Source: Volutella citrinella
Taxonomy: Eukaryota > Ascomycota > Sordariomycetes > Hypocreales > Nectriaceae
DNA: 64,000 bases
NCBI GenBank assembly: GCA_034401135.1
Contig: JAWZSP010000003.1
Location: 930,001 to 994,000, forward strand
Direction of reading: 5' to 3'
In this document: positions 11,382 to 21,497 of the stretch, in pieces
How the letters are laid out: every line of letters starts with the position of its first letter
How positions within the stretch are numbered: the stretch's first letter is position 1
Notes under the pieces: generated by a model
What the model saw: the letters and a program-made list of their open reading frames with translations, nothing else
What the model was told of the DNA's origin: nothing
Databases searched by the model: none
Position numbers and translations under genes: made by a program

Positions 11382-11782
11382 GATTGAACCACAGACAACA
11401 CACGGCCATGAATGGCACGGGCCTGGTACCGTAAATTAGAGGTCCGGCTAGCCGTACTCAAGCCACCACTTCTTAACGCACCTGATGTTGTTGTCCTTGG
11501 TCTAGATGTCTAGGGTGGACTTTTAGGGTGGTATTGTGGCAATCGGCATTTAAAGGCATTGGCCACCTTGCCACGCTCTTATGGGTGATGAGCTACTCAG
11601 AACAAAGCTCTCGTTCAAAATAGGAAAGAGTTACCATATTAGTGTTAGTCCCGTTTCGCTAAGCAGCAGCTCCCTCCTCTCCAAGCCCACGTCGGACACG
11701 TCTCCAAGTCAACCTGCAGTATGTACCCCTCCCAATACCCCAGTGGCGCGTTTTGAGGCGCGAAGCTATCTCGACCAGAATC
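11382..11782. repeat. Dispersed repeat, copy B
   Basis: About 401 bases, collinear with 4408-4771 in the same orientation 7 kb away. It carries the same landmark blocks and an additional A/T-rich segment around 11600-11655 that copy A lacks. The ends coincide (GATTGAACC at the start, GACCAGAATC at the end), so these are probably near the true element borders. Confidence 0.8.
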
Positions 11783-12295
11783 TGTAGGCAGAATTCTGGC
11801 TGCTGAGTTTTCTCACACTTTTCAGTAAGAAACTCCCTCCAAGCAACTAGACTTGTTCGCGATGTCGTCTCGGGGGGCACCTACAGGCCGATGCCTCAGC
11901 TGAGCGCCCAACCATGGCAATTTACTCAGCTTTCGTTGTCTTATGAGATGTGACGAGGTGTCAGGGGGCTTGAAGCTCAACGGTCCAGGATTTGCTTATG
12001 CAGCAGGGGGCCGAGTGCCAGAGCATCCTGCTTCAATGGAGACTGAATTTTTATGCGTCCTCCTGGATGCTTTACGGGGGAGGTAAGATCTGCGAGGCCA
12101 CCAGCTGGACTCACAGCTTAGCCTGTGGGCTGCCCACACCAGCGCTCGCTCGCCCTATGCCTGTTGGTGTGGCTTGTTGAGGGCTTGCATTCCAGGGGAC
12201 ATGGACGATGAAGGGTGCTGGGGGAGAAGAAGCAACAGGGTTGCCCCTGTCACTAAATAGGGTCATAGCCAACCAGTTTGCACCGGGCACTCGAC
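11783..12295. other. Gene-free stretch
   Basis: Nothing recognised between the dispersed repeat and the minisatellite. Confidence 0.45.
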
Positions 12296-12465
12296 TAGCG
12301 ACGGCGAGATTGGGTGGTGGGTGAGCGACGGCGAGATTGGGTGGTGGGTGAGCGACGGCGAGATTTGGTGGTGGGTGAGCAACGACGACATTTGGTGGTG
12401 GGTGAGCGACAACGACATTTGGCCGTGGGTGAGCGACGGCGACTTTGGGCTCTGGGCGAGCGACA
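12296..12465. repeat. 27-bp minisatellite, about six copies
   Basis: Successive units begin near 12301, 12328, 12355, 12382, 12409 and 12436, a period of 27 bases. The first two are essentially identical and later ones diverge. Because 27 is a multiple of three, the minus strand reads as repeats of AVAHPPPNL. That frame has no ATG start and no support as a protein, so I treat it as a satellite. Confidence 0.85.
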
Positions 12466-12662
12466 CTCAATTACGGGCACTCGATTAGGGACTCGGACAC
12501 TCATTAGAACACTCGATTAGCACAGTCAGACAGCACCTCGATTAATGCATCAATTAGGACACTCAAGTAGGACACTCAATTAACACACTTGATTAGCACA
12601 CTCAGTTAGCACATCAGGTAGCACATCAGGTAGCACATCAGGTAGCACATCAGGTAGCACAT
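12466..12662. repeat. Degenerate ACTCGATTAG-type repeats, then exact 12-bp array
   Basis: From 12466 to about 12607 there are imperfect 10-14 base units of the type CACTCGATTAG. From 12608 to 12662 the unit AGCACATCAGGT is repeated 4.6 times without change, pointing to recent slippage. It adjoins the 27-bp minisatellite, forming one compound satellite block. Confidence 0.85.
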
Positions 12663-13543
12663 AGCAGTCAAAAAATGACATGCTTCTGACAGCGGGCGCT
12701 CTTGGTTCTAGCTTCGATTTCTTCCGTTAGGATCTGAGCTTTTATGATCTATCTCGTCACCTGTGGTCCTCTCATGCCACTAAGCCTAGTACAATATCAT
12801 TGTCCTGTCTACCGAGCTCCCCCCTGGTCTGTAGACTACATATACTTTGGCCAGTGGAGAAGTTGTGACGTGAAGCCACCCAAGCCCGAGATGAGCCAAG
12901 ATATGTTATTTTTATTTCAGTCCAGTTTCACCACAAACGTGTTGACAGGGAGCCACATGCAGCCTTTGCCGTCCGACGCAGCCTACGGTATCACCGTTCT
13001 GGCCTTGAGGCAGCCGGTCAGAGTTCTTTCAATTTTTTACCCAGTTGCAACCTAAGGTACCCGAGGCATAGCTCTCGACCGGTACTTGGGGCGGCGTGAG
13101 GAATAATGAGCGCGCTATTCTAGAATCCCATCTAGGTATGATCGCTGGAGGCGAAATTCAGGTTTCCTTTGCAGTCGAAGCTTACCTTGGGAGTCATTTT
13201 CGCCTTAACGTTATTAGTGAAGACTTTCCCTGGCACTATCCTGACGACAAGGACTCAACGTCTGTTGGAGTTAATAGAAGAGACTGGAGTCACACCAGTA
13301 TCAGAGTGACGTACTTCACCAGCTTTTGGTCCTTTGTTGTTGCGCTAGGCGACTTGAGTGGGCATCAATCGTAGGTAATGCACCAGGACCGAGAAGCTCC
13401 CAAGGCGCCCTACCAATTGAGGGCTTCTTCTGATGGGAAAGGTTCATGAGACACAAAAAATGCGATGCCCTGTGGTTTAGCACAGATCATCACGCCGGGC
13501 AAATAATCGAGCAACCACAATTGGTCAAAAAGACAAAAAGATA
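12663..13543. other. Gene-free stretch
   Basis: No gene recognised. T-runs at about 13530-13541 (minus strand) probably serve as the polymerase III terminator of the adjacent tRNA. Confidence 0.45.
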
Positions 13544-13697
13544 TGTCGGTGGAGAGGCTCGAACTCTCGACCTTTGGATGTCTTGATCTTAAGATCACTT
13601 CATATTATCTGGGGATAATGTTAGTGGTGAATTACTTGTTGAGCGGAGTAGTGGTGACTAACGAGACCAACGCTCTAACCAACTGAGCCACACCGAC
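13544..13697 (-). tRNA. tRNA with about 80-base intron, anticodon probably CGT (Thr)
   Basis: On the minus strand GTCGGTG (13697-13691) pairs with CACCGAC (13551-13545), discriminator A. The D-arm is GCTCAGTTGGTTAGAGC, followed by TTGGT and loop CTCGTT. The 3' part has TCCAA, AGGTC, and a T-arm GAGAG-TTCGAGC-CTCTC. The 154-base span implies an intron of about 80 bases after the anticodon. That intron contains a perfect hairpin ATTATC-CCCA-GATAAT and the palindrome GATCTTAAGATC. A T-run follows the 3' end. With U33 at its normal place the anticodon is CGT (Thr), but the body and T-arm resemble elongator tRNA-Met. The U-U mismatch at 31/39 is also, as I recall, a feature of tRNA-Met. tRNA identity is secure, isotype is not, and a pseudogene is possible. 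Confidence 0.75.
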
Positions 13698-14578
13698 AAC
13701 TGGTGCTTGATGACTTCGGCAGTCGTAATTGCTTCTGTGTTGCTTCGCTTCCCCGCAGGCCCGTGCCCTTGTCGCTCGCCAAAACAACCCTGAGACAATC
13801 CCGAAAGGCTAGCCGCGAGAAGCTTAGAGCGAGGCCGTTGTTAGCGAGAGCCCGCTTCCTTTTCCAAAATTTGCCTGCAAGGGAATGTATCTCGCTAACA
13901 CCCCGCGCCTTCGGCCTTCGCGCTCGGGCGATTCGGTGCGCTCGGCCGCTGCCACAGCACGTCCGCGAAAGCAACCGAGAAAAGCGCGGCGGTGGGTGTA
14001 CTGCGCCACGGGTGGGCCACGCGGGGCCGCGCAGCGCTCACGCAAACACCCTCGCCCTAGGCTCACTTACACGGCCCCGGGACCAGAACGGAGCTGTGTG
14101 AGTGGCTGGCGATGACGCCGCCGGCCCTTGAAGCAATCTGGCTGCCTGCCGCATCTGGTCATGGATGTGGATTGTGCCTGGCATGGGTTCGCCATCTTGT
14201 GTGTCGCCGAAGAGAATGCGAGTTTCGGCGGGCTGCTGCTTCATGTATTCGCGAGTTATTCGGAGCATTCGGGATGATGGTATAAGATGGCCAGACGTCC
14301 CGGGCTCGAGATGAAGAATCACAACAGCCATCGCTTCAAGACTAAGACAGATTCTAGAACAGAGCGTTCATGTTTATCCCGCTCCTCGCTGTAGCCTTGC
14401 TTTCGAAAGACAAGCAGCAGTCTGACCCCGACAGCATTACGCACGCCTCCTCGAGCACTTACACGGACGCCACCGCCACGTCCGCGTCCACGCAACACCA
14501 GCATCAAAACCAGCAGCAGCTCCAGCTCCGGCCGCTACACGACCAACACTACAACAACTCTCAGCAATACCAGCAGCA
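13698..14578. other. Intergenic, GC-rich, promoter of the SYLF gene
   Basis: No secure gene. A minus-strand ATG frame of 97 codons at 14331-14038 (start MAVVILHLEPGTSGHL) has a GTAAGT-like donor near its end and might be a first exon, but no partner exon was found. The last 150 bases before 14579 are rich in CAG/CAA and CT, typical of a fungal 5' leader. Confidence 0.4.
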
Positions 14579-15891
14579 ATGGCTTCCCCCGCTCCCACCG
14601 CCGATTCCAAGGCCCAGTTCGACGCCGTTGACCCTGCCAAGCAGCCGGGCCAGGCCCATCCTGCCCGCGCCGCCAGCCCCGAGCCGGCGCCCCCGTACCA
14701 GCACACGTACCACGAGCGAGACGAGACCGAGAAGTCTCCCGGCGCTGGCTCCGGCGCCGCCAGCATGGGCGAACGCTGGCACAGGTTCAGCTCGTCGGCC
14801 GGCAGGCCATTGAATAAGGCAGCCAACCTTATCGGCGCAGAGGGTTGGTGGCCGACGAGCATGGAGAAGGAGTGCAACAAGGCAGCCCGCATCCTCCACT
14901 CCTTTACGTGTAAGTGCCGATCCCCTGCACCACCACCACAACCATCACAACCACTTTTATTATTATTTTCACCATCACCAAAAACTTCCAAGTTGAATCC
15001 CCTCTAACATATCCCCCACCAGCCCTCGATGCCGCCACCCCTCCCAAGGCCAACGGCCCCAAGCATCCCACCGGCCTCACCCGCAACTCCATGGTCAAGA
15101 TCCCCGCCGCCGTCCTAGCCCGGTGCTCCGGCCTGGCCATCTTTAACGTCCTCCGCGCCGGCGCCTGCCACGGCTCCCTGGCAGCCGGCTCCGGCGTCGT
15201 CGTTGCCCGCCGCGCCGACGGGACCTGGTCCCCCCCCTCGTCCTTTGTCATCTCGACGCTGGGCGCCGGCTTCATGTTCGGCCTCGACATCTACGACTGC
15301 ATCTGCGTCCTCAACACGCCCGCCCAGGTCGCCGCCTTCACCAACCCGCGCGTCTCCCTCGGTGCCGAGGGCTCCATCGCCCTCGGGCCCATCGGCACCG
15401 GCGGCCATGTCGAGGCTGCCGTGAGTAGGACCGCCCGCCCCATGTGGAGCTACATGAAGAGCCGTGGCATCTGGGCCGGCGTCCAGATCGACGGCACCAT
15501 TGTCGTCAGCCGCGCCGATGCAAACGCCGCCTTTTACAACGAGCGCGGCATCACCGCCCGCAGGATCCTCTGCGGTGATGTCGCCTGGCCCATGGGCGCG
15601 AAGCCCCTCTTTGATGTGCTCATGGCCCTCGAAGGGCGCACCGACTTGGATCGCAAGGCCATGGAGGAGGTCCTGGCCTTCCCTTCTCCCAGCGACACGC
15701 CTGTGGCTCCCTACCGCGACGATGACGCCGCTTCCACCAGGCTCGGCGAGAAGGATCTGAGCTCGGACAAGGAGATCAAGACCGAGGGCAAGGATGGTGC
15801 CAAGGACACTACCGCCGAGGTTCTGCCTCCTTACAAGGACGACGAGGAGTACGAGATCATCAACGAGAAGGAGTCGCGGCCGGGGCAGTAA
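14579..15891 (+). CDS. SYLF-domain (Ysc84/SH3YL1-type) protein
   Basis: Exons 14579-14909 and 15023-15891 join across a 113-base intron (GTAAGT donor, CACCAG acceptor) to give 399 residues. Residues about 1-65 are Pro/Ala-rich and disordered. Residues about 75-330 form a SYLF (DUF500) lipid- and actin-binding domain. It is recognisable from KECNKAARIL (97-106), then IPAAVLARCSGLAIFNVLRAG, GSGVVVARRADGTWSPPS, the Gly-rich LGAEGSIALGPIGTGG and GIWAGVQIDGTIVV. In yeast, Ysc84/Lsb3 work at endocytic actin patches with Las17. This protein lacks the C-terminal SH3 domain of those relatives and instead ends in a charged tail (SSDKEIKTEGKDGAKD). It is therefore probably one of the filamentous-fungal SH3-less SYLF proteins that bind phosphoinositides. 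Domain call confident, role inferred. Confidence 0.9.
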
Positions 15892-16156
15892 TGGGTGAGA
15901 CGTGTGCCAGTAGGAGCAATAATGTATCGCAGCTAGTCTTGTCATCTTCCTTTTGTACCGAGCGAGTAATACCTTGTTAGTTAGTTTCACAGTTTCGTCA
16001 ACTGCCTTTCGAATCAGATCCAGAGTTATTCCGCCCGCAATCGCAAGGTGAACCCACATGCTTCCAATGGCATTGTACAGTTAAGAGTTACAAAATATCC
16101 TACAAATCACATTTACCTTACATTTTGGCACCGGCCATGACAATTCGCCCGTCCGC

Positions 16157-17359
16157 TCAAACCGCATCCTCGCCCTGGGGCACACGTCTCTGCGCCCTCG
16201 ATTGTCGGACCGTATCAAAGCCCGTATATCCTATATCCCGGCTGCCGGTCGTCCGGTGCGCAAAGGCGGTGCTGTTGGCCACGCTCTCGAGACCCTCTTG
16301 CGGCCAGTCCCTCTTGGACCCCCAGCCCACGCTCCGCGTGAATGTCTGGCTCGCGTAGTCAATGTCGCCATCGAAGCCGTAGTGGAAGGACTCGTACGAC
16401 CGCAGGGGCAGGTGGTTGAACTTCCAGTCCCAGATGGCAGCGTACGATGCTCGGTAGGAGGCGAAGGCGCCAATGGCGCCAAGCACGGAGCCGCCGACAA
16501 TGTCGTACCAATTATGGGCGGCGTCGACGGTGAGAAGGCAGTTGAGCAGGAGCATGTTGAGCAGCGGCGACATGGTCAGCGACATCTTCCAGAAGGCCGG
16601 CTTGTGGTCGGCCCAGACCTTGAGCTTAGCGTTGAGCCAGAGGAACAGGAAGCCCAGGCCGGCAAAGGTGGCAGTCGAGTGGCCGCTGGGGAACGACGTG
16701 ATGGCGTTCTTGAGCCGCCCCTTGTCGGGCTGCGTGCAGATCTCGACCGTGTACATGAGGCCCCGGAAGCCGACGCCGTTGAGGCCGCTGGCGTTGTGGG
16801 TGCTCGCGAGCGAGATATCGGGCATGCACACATCCAGGAACGTGGGGCGGAAGCCGCCGACAAACTGCTTCAGGACGACCTGGAAGAAGGAGGCCAGGAT
16901 GATGGCCCACGAGGTGCCGAGGACCGCATTGCTGAAGTCCCAGGCCGACTTGATGCGGAACTGGGCCAGCGCGTAGAAGGTCGTCGGGATCACGATGGCG
17001 AGGAGGCCCGAGAACTCGGGTGGCACGATCCAGCCGCGGTAGGGGTACGCCCACTGGGGGTACACGATGTCGCCAGACGTGTCAAATGTGACGGGGAACG
17101 TGCGTGTGATGGTGACCGGGGAGTGGTAGATCTGGATTCGGTCAGCAGATGGTCCAAGTGCTGGGGCAGAATGCGGGGGAGGGGGGAGGGTTACACCAAG
17201 GCTGATGCCGCCTATGATGGCCATGGACATGAGGTCGCGCCAGTTGAGCTTGATCCAGAGCGCGAGAAATGCCTTGGCTCGCGCCCAACCGCTCTGCGGC
17301 CTGTTTGAGGTGGGAAGGGAGGGCATTGCGGCCTGGTGCTGGAGTTGCGTCTGGTCCAA
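16157..17359 (-). CDS. PAP2-superfamily lipid phosphatase (DPP1-like)
   Basis: A continuous frame, but the part at 17194-17132 has the look of a 63-base in-frame intron (GTAACC donor, TGCTGAC branch, ATCCAG acceptor). Removing it joins SLG to IYHSP and gives 379 residues. The protein has about six hydrophobic spans and the phosphatidic acid phosphatase motifs: KQFVGGFRP (K-x6-RP), FPSGHSTATF (PSGH) and DAAHNWYDIVGG (H-x3-D). The SR that usually starts the third motif is replaced by LT. Family members remove phosphate from diacylglycerol pyrophosphate, phosphatidate and related lipids at the vacuolar or Golgi membrane. The C-terminal tail (SYESFHYGFDG onward) is fungal-specific. ATG at 17359 is used, but a second Met 11 codons on (MPSLPTS) is also possible. 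Confidence 0.88.
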   Translation of the reverse strand: MDQTQLQHQAAMPSLPTSNRPQSGWARAKAFLALWIKLNWRDLMSMAIIGGISLGVTLPPPPHSAPALGPSADRIQIYHSPVTITRTFPVTFDTSGDIVYPQWAYPYRGWIVPPEFSGLLAIVIPTTFYALAQFRIKSAWDFSNAVLGTSWAIILASFFQVVLKQFVGGFRPTFLDVCMPDISLASTHNASGLNGVGFRGLMYTVEICTQPDKGRLKNAITSFPSGHSTATFAGLGFLFLWLNAKLKVWADHKPAFWKMSLTMSPLLNMLLLNCLLTVDAAHNWYDIVGGSVLGAIGAFASYRASYAAIWDWKFNHLPLRSYESFHYGFDGDIDYASQTFTRSVGWGSKRDWPQEGLESVANSTAFAHRTTGSRDIGYTGFDTVRQSRAQRRVPQGEDAV

Positions 17360-20300
17360 GGCGCCTGTGTGGCTTCAGCGAGCGATGATGCCGAAGGAGA
17401 AGAACAACAAGGAGAGTAAGGATAAAGATAATTGGCGACAGGAATTGGAGGAAACCAGGGTGGTGTTGAAGTTGTAGTCGGTATGCAGGGCAAGGGAGGG
17501 TCCGATTTGGAGACATGTCGCGTGCGCACTCGGGGCTGGGAGTGTCACTCAATTCCGCCTGACGTCATGCGCGGGGGAATGGACCCCAGGGACGACACCG
17601 ACGCAGCTTTGACACTGTCGTACCACGCAGCTGGATCCAATTCCGAAAATTGGCCGAGTAGAGAGCCATGTGCGTGGACTAGCAGAGAGTTACTCGAGAG
17701 GGCCAATGGCTTTGCACGGTTTGCTCAATGGCGGCCGGCAGTTGGGAGGTTTTGAGTTGGGTAGCGCATGCACCAGAGCCCAGAGAACGGCGGGGGGACT
17801 GTCATTCCCTGTCCCACGTCGGGACTTGGCGTACCGCTGATGCAGCCAGAGACTTAAATTTCCCGTATTTCCATCGCGGGATTCAATACATGATTCACGC
17901 TTTCGCTTCACTGGTCGGTAGGCACACTAGCTGGCAACCTCCGCCAACTAGACTCCAACCCATCACAGCCTCCTCATACGCCGCGCCGGGAACGTCTTGC
18001 ACCGGCTTAGTGTACCACTCTTCAGCAGTGTTGTATGGCTCTCCGTCATGGCGAAGGGGCGGAACGAGGCCGTCCCCTTGGACAATGTTACAGGATGGTG
18101 AAGGTGGTGTACGCTGCGACCTCAAATGTCTTGTGGTCACATCGGCTCAAATAAATCATGCTCGACCTCGGGGGGCAGGAGGGAGTAGGGCAAGTCTGCT
18201 GTATGCACAAAACCACCTTTGTCTACTGAGAATCCGAGGGTGGATGGGTTTGGTCCTTGCTCTTCATGAAGGCGATCTTATTTTTCTTATTCTTCACCGC
18301 TTGAAAGAGCCGTTCTCAAACGCAATCGTGTAGCAATTGGACGTCTCAAACCGGCTGATCCTCGTCGGGCTTCAAAGCCGCAATTGAGGCCGGAGACGGA
18401 TAATTAATAGATAATTGCGTATATGGATCCTGGCGCTTGCCAATCTAATCTTCATACTGGCCTCCGTTCCAGCTGCTCCTCAGCCGGGATACCGGATAAT
18501 CGTGGTACTTGTTCAAGCTGACGCACAGAAGATGGCGCCCCATGAACACTTTTTGAACTTCCAGTCCTTTCTTTTAATTGGTCGCAAACTACAATTCGGG
18601 GCGGCAGAACTGAAAGGCGCTGAGTAGCTCTGGAGTCAAGTCGAAATGTTCCTCATCGGCGACAGCAAACCACACTCGAGAACATCAGTGACAACGTCCA
18701 AGGATATGCACCGGCGCTTGTGCTCATAAGACCGCAAAATTTGGTCAATGACAACCGTTCAAATCGATACTCGCCCGCACATCCATAGATGGGAAGAGAC
18801 ATTCCTCGAGCTGTGGCAGCCAGAGTCCCCAGACTGGTCTACCATGCGTAGGAGACCAGGTGATCAATCAGAGCAAGATCATCCTACTTCACCACAGGAA
18901 CTGACTTCAGACAATCATGGCAGATTAACGGGGGTCACCAACGATAACCTTGTCCTTCTTCTTACCCTTCTTCTTGTCCTTCATCTTGCGATGGGCCTTG
19001 ACAAGCAGCATGGCCGGGCCTACCAGGTGACATGCTCGAGCTATTTCGAATCAACAAAGTCCCGTGCGGCTTAAAACACCTGACACGCCTTCTTGGGGCT
19101 TTTCCAGCATATTAGCATTTCTGCGCAGGCTGTCAGTAGTCCACGTTGCGAGCGCCATCCATTCAGGTCCGCTCTTCAACTGCTCGGCCTCAGGCTCTCA
19201 GCACACAACCAAAGCCACCATCTGAGATTCACGTATGCCACACGGCAGCGGCGCCGTGACTTGAGCCTCAATATCTGTCAAGGACATAATATGCTCTGCA
19301 TGGCGGCAAACAGCCCATATTCATTTCGCAGGGGCGATCATGGAGGGGTTTCGGCCCAGCAAACCTCGCACCCCTCCGAGCGACTCTTCAACTCCTCGAG
19401 GAACCTAGTTCTACATTTGAATGAGCACGTATAACTCATTTAATGGCACCGTCAGGGTGACAGTCAACCATAACTCCCTCAAATCCCACCGTCCACCAAT
19501 ATATATGCGAGGAACTTGTCCAGCGACGCTGATCCTAATTTGGAATCCTCGACACGCCCAAAGTTCGCGGAGTGCAGTTGCCAGCATTGTCAAACTGGCA
19601 GCTGGCTATAAGGTTGCCAGCTCAGCACCTCGTGGCACCCGTCTTTGATCTCAATAGGGTGTCGCATCACTCCAGTTGCAGCTTGGACGTAACAGCTGGC
19701 GTGATACAACAGCACGCACTCCAATATCTGACCTCTGGGTTGAAGAATGATGTCGTGTTACATTTCCAGTGCCTGCCTAACCCAAGGACCTTCTCAATTT
19801 CCACGTTGACACGCTCACAGCGCACCCATCTTCAATGACTTAGCCCAGCATTTGCCCCAATCCTTGTTAAAAGGCATCCAAAGTTCGAATGAAGCTCAGC
19901 GTGTCGCTCCTTTCATCGTATTACAGCGTCAAGCGACAAAGAAATGTTCACATAGCATCCCGTATGAGCTTTGGAGGTCAAACAACCACGACCAGGGAAT
20001 ATCTGACTCCAGGGTGCTCCCTCAGCCCCGAGGGTTGCATTGGGCCCTGACCTGCCACAGGCCGACAGCGATTTTCTGGCAGCCAGCCATCCCTCGACAT
20101 TTTTCTCGAAGTGCAGAAATACCAGCGGGTTTCAATAGGTAGGTTGTTGAATGTGACATACCCGGGCGCAATATTGGATGCTTCCCGTCCGTCATCATCC
20201 TCACATCGGCAAGCTGCATCTTACTGCAGCAGAACCCCGATGACAGTAAGACCAGTAAACACCGACATCGCCGACCTTGGCACATGCAGTATCACTGTGA

Positions 20301-20413
20301 AGTAACATAACCGAATTCCTCGGTAAGCGCCCATACACTCCCAACTTGGGGGCGGGTTGATAGTAGAATCCGCTCAGCGAGTCTCCGCCGCTCTCCGAGT
20401 TCCCACGGGACAT
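17360..20413. other. Long gene-poor stretch
   Basis: About 3 kb without a recognisable gene. The first part holds the PAP2 promoter. A Lys-rich minus-strand tail (KMKDKKKGKKKDK, about 18985-18945, ending in TAA) could be a last exon, but no upstream exons could be joined. Confidence 0.45.
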
Positions 20414-20682
20414 CTACTTCTTCTCACTCTTCTTCATCCCATACGTCCAGCAGTCCCGATAGCGCCTCGGACAATCCGTTGCATGGCCACCGACGACGGC
20501 ACACCGAGGGCATGCGTCCTTTTGCCGCTCCATCCCGCGAGCCTGGGCACTCGTCATTTCTATAGCTCGCCAACAGAGAACCAGCTCACAAACTGACGCC
20601 CACTCACCTTGCTGCCCGTATCCTCCGCCAAGGCCTCTTTTTCCTGCTTCTCGCTCCCCTTGGCATTTCCAGCGTTGCTCAT
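20414..20682 (-). CDS. Small Cys-containing protein, 67 residues
   Basis: Exon 1 (20682-20608, MSNAGNAKGSEKQEKEALAE and five more) ends at a GTGAGT donor. Exon 2 (20542-20414) follows a TGCCCAG acceptor in phase 0 and stops at TAG. The N-terminal half is charged and disordered. The C-terminal half contains CPRCAVVGGHATDCP (about 36-50), spaced C-x2-C-x5-H-x3-C, close to but not equal to a retroviral-type zinc knuckle, followed by RRYRDCWTYGMKK. No signal peptide or membrane span. The two-exon structure with preserved phase argues for a real short gene. I do not recognise a named family. A metal-binding or nucleic-acid-binding role would be a guess. Confidence 0.6.
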
Positions 20683-21497
20683 TGTAACTGGTCGTCTGGC
20701 GCGGACGCAGGTGGTGGCATGTGCGATGGACGCGCGGCCTGCTCCCGTACACCCCCCCTTTGGCGACAGCGTTCTCCACGCCAGCGCGTTAGCGGTTTTT
20801 TTGCGTCGCCTTTATTCTCGATATGCTTATCTGGTTTAGAAACGAACAAGGTAGCCGATGAGCCGGCTTCCGGGGGCGAGACAAAGGCTTTTAAGGTTAA
20901 CGCCTAGGAATAGCTTCGTGCTATACCCTAAATGCACGTTGATGGACCTCGCGCGGGGGGACGAACGAATTCTCACCAACACCGCCAACAGTCGATAGGC
21001 AATGCGGTCAGCAAAGAGAACTTGTGATGTCGTGGAGCCTTGAGGGGAGAGCACCGAATAACCTTTCCTTCATATCAGCAATTCAAACTTTACCGCAAGC
21101 ACGTGATGTAGTATGTCAACACTCAACACATTCGCCGTGGTCGGTGACCAGCTGTTTTGAAATGTTCTTGATTATATGATATTAACCTCTATGCCTACAC
21201 GGCCTAGACTCGTTATAATGACAGTCACCGCCGTATAAAAAAAAATAAGCCATCGCGTTTTTGAGATTCGTGCCCAGCGACAGTGGCATTAAAATTCATA
21301 GCTACCTCGTCTAAGAGCACACAGCAAGCCATGCAACACCTGCGATGCTTGATACACACTGAAACCAAGAAAGGAATGACGCATGATCCTGGAAAAATAC
21401 ATGGAAAACAAATGATCAACCACACAGCAACATCACTGGCTGGCTCGGTCCGACCCTCTATGGTAACGGACCATGGCCAAGAGCGACTATTGCCGAT
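20683..21497. other. Intergenic between two minus-strand genes
   Basis: Holds the promoter of the small Cys protein (T-runs near 20800) and the 3' flank of the glucanosyltransferase. Nothing else recognised. Confidence 0.5.

Noticed and set aside
12111..12470. Minus-strand frame with AVAHPPPNL repeats as a repeat protein
   Set aside because: No ATG start, and the repeat is fully explained as a 27-bp minisatellite beside other satellites.
12296..12662. CRISPR-like array
   Set aside because: Direct tandem repeats without spacers, in a eukaryotic genome.
14038..14331. 97-codon minus-strand ATG frame as a gene
   Set aside because: No domain and no partner exon; lies in a GC-rich region where open frames are common. 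Mentioned in the gap entry only.
16202..17308. 368-codon plus-strand frame opposite the PAP2 phosphatase
   Set aside because: Antisense of a gene with clear PAP2 motifs; Gly/Arg/Glu-rich without domain.
18940..19015. Minus-strand Lys-rich tail KMKDKKKGKKKDKVIVGDPR as a last exon
   Set aside because: Only about 28 codons after the nearest ATG, and no upstream exon with matching splice sites was found.
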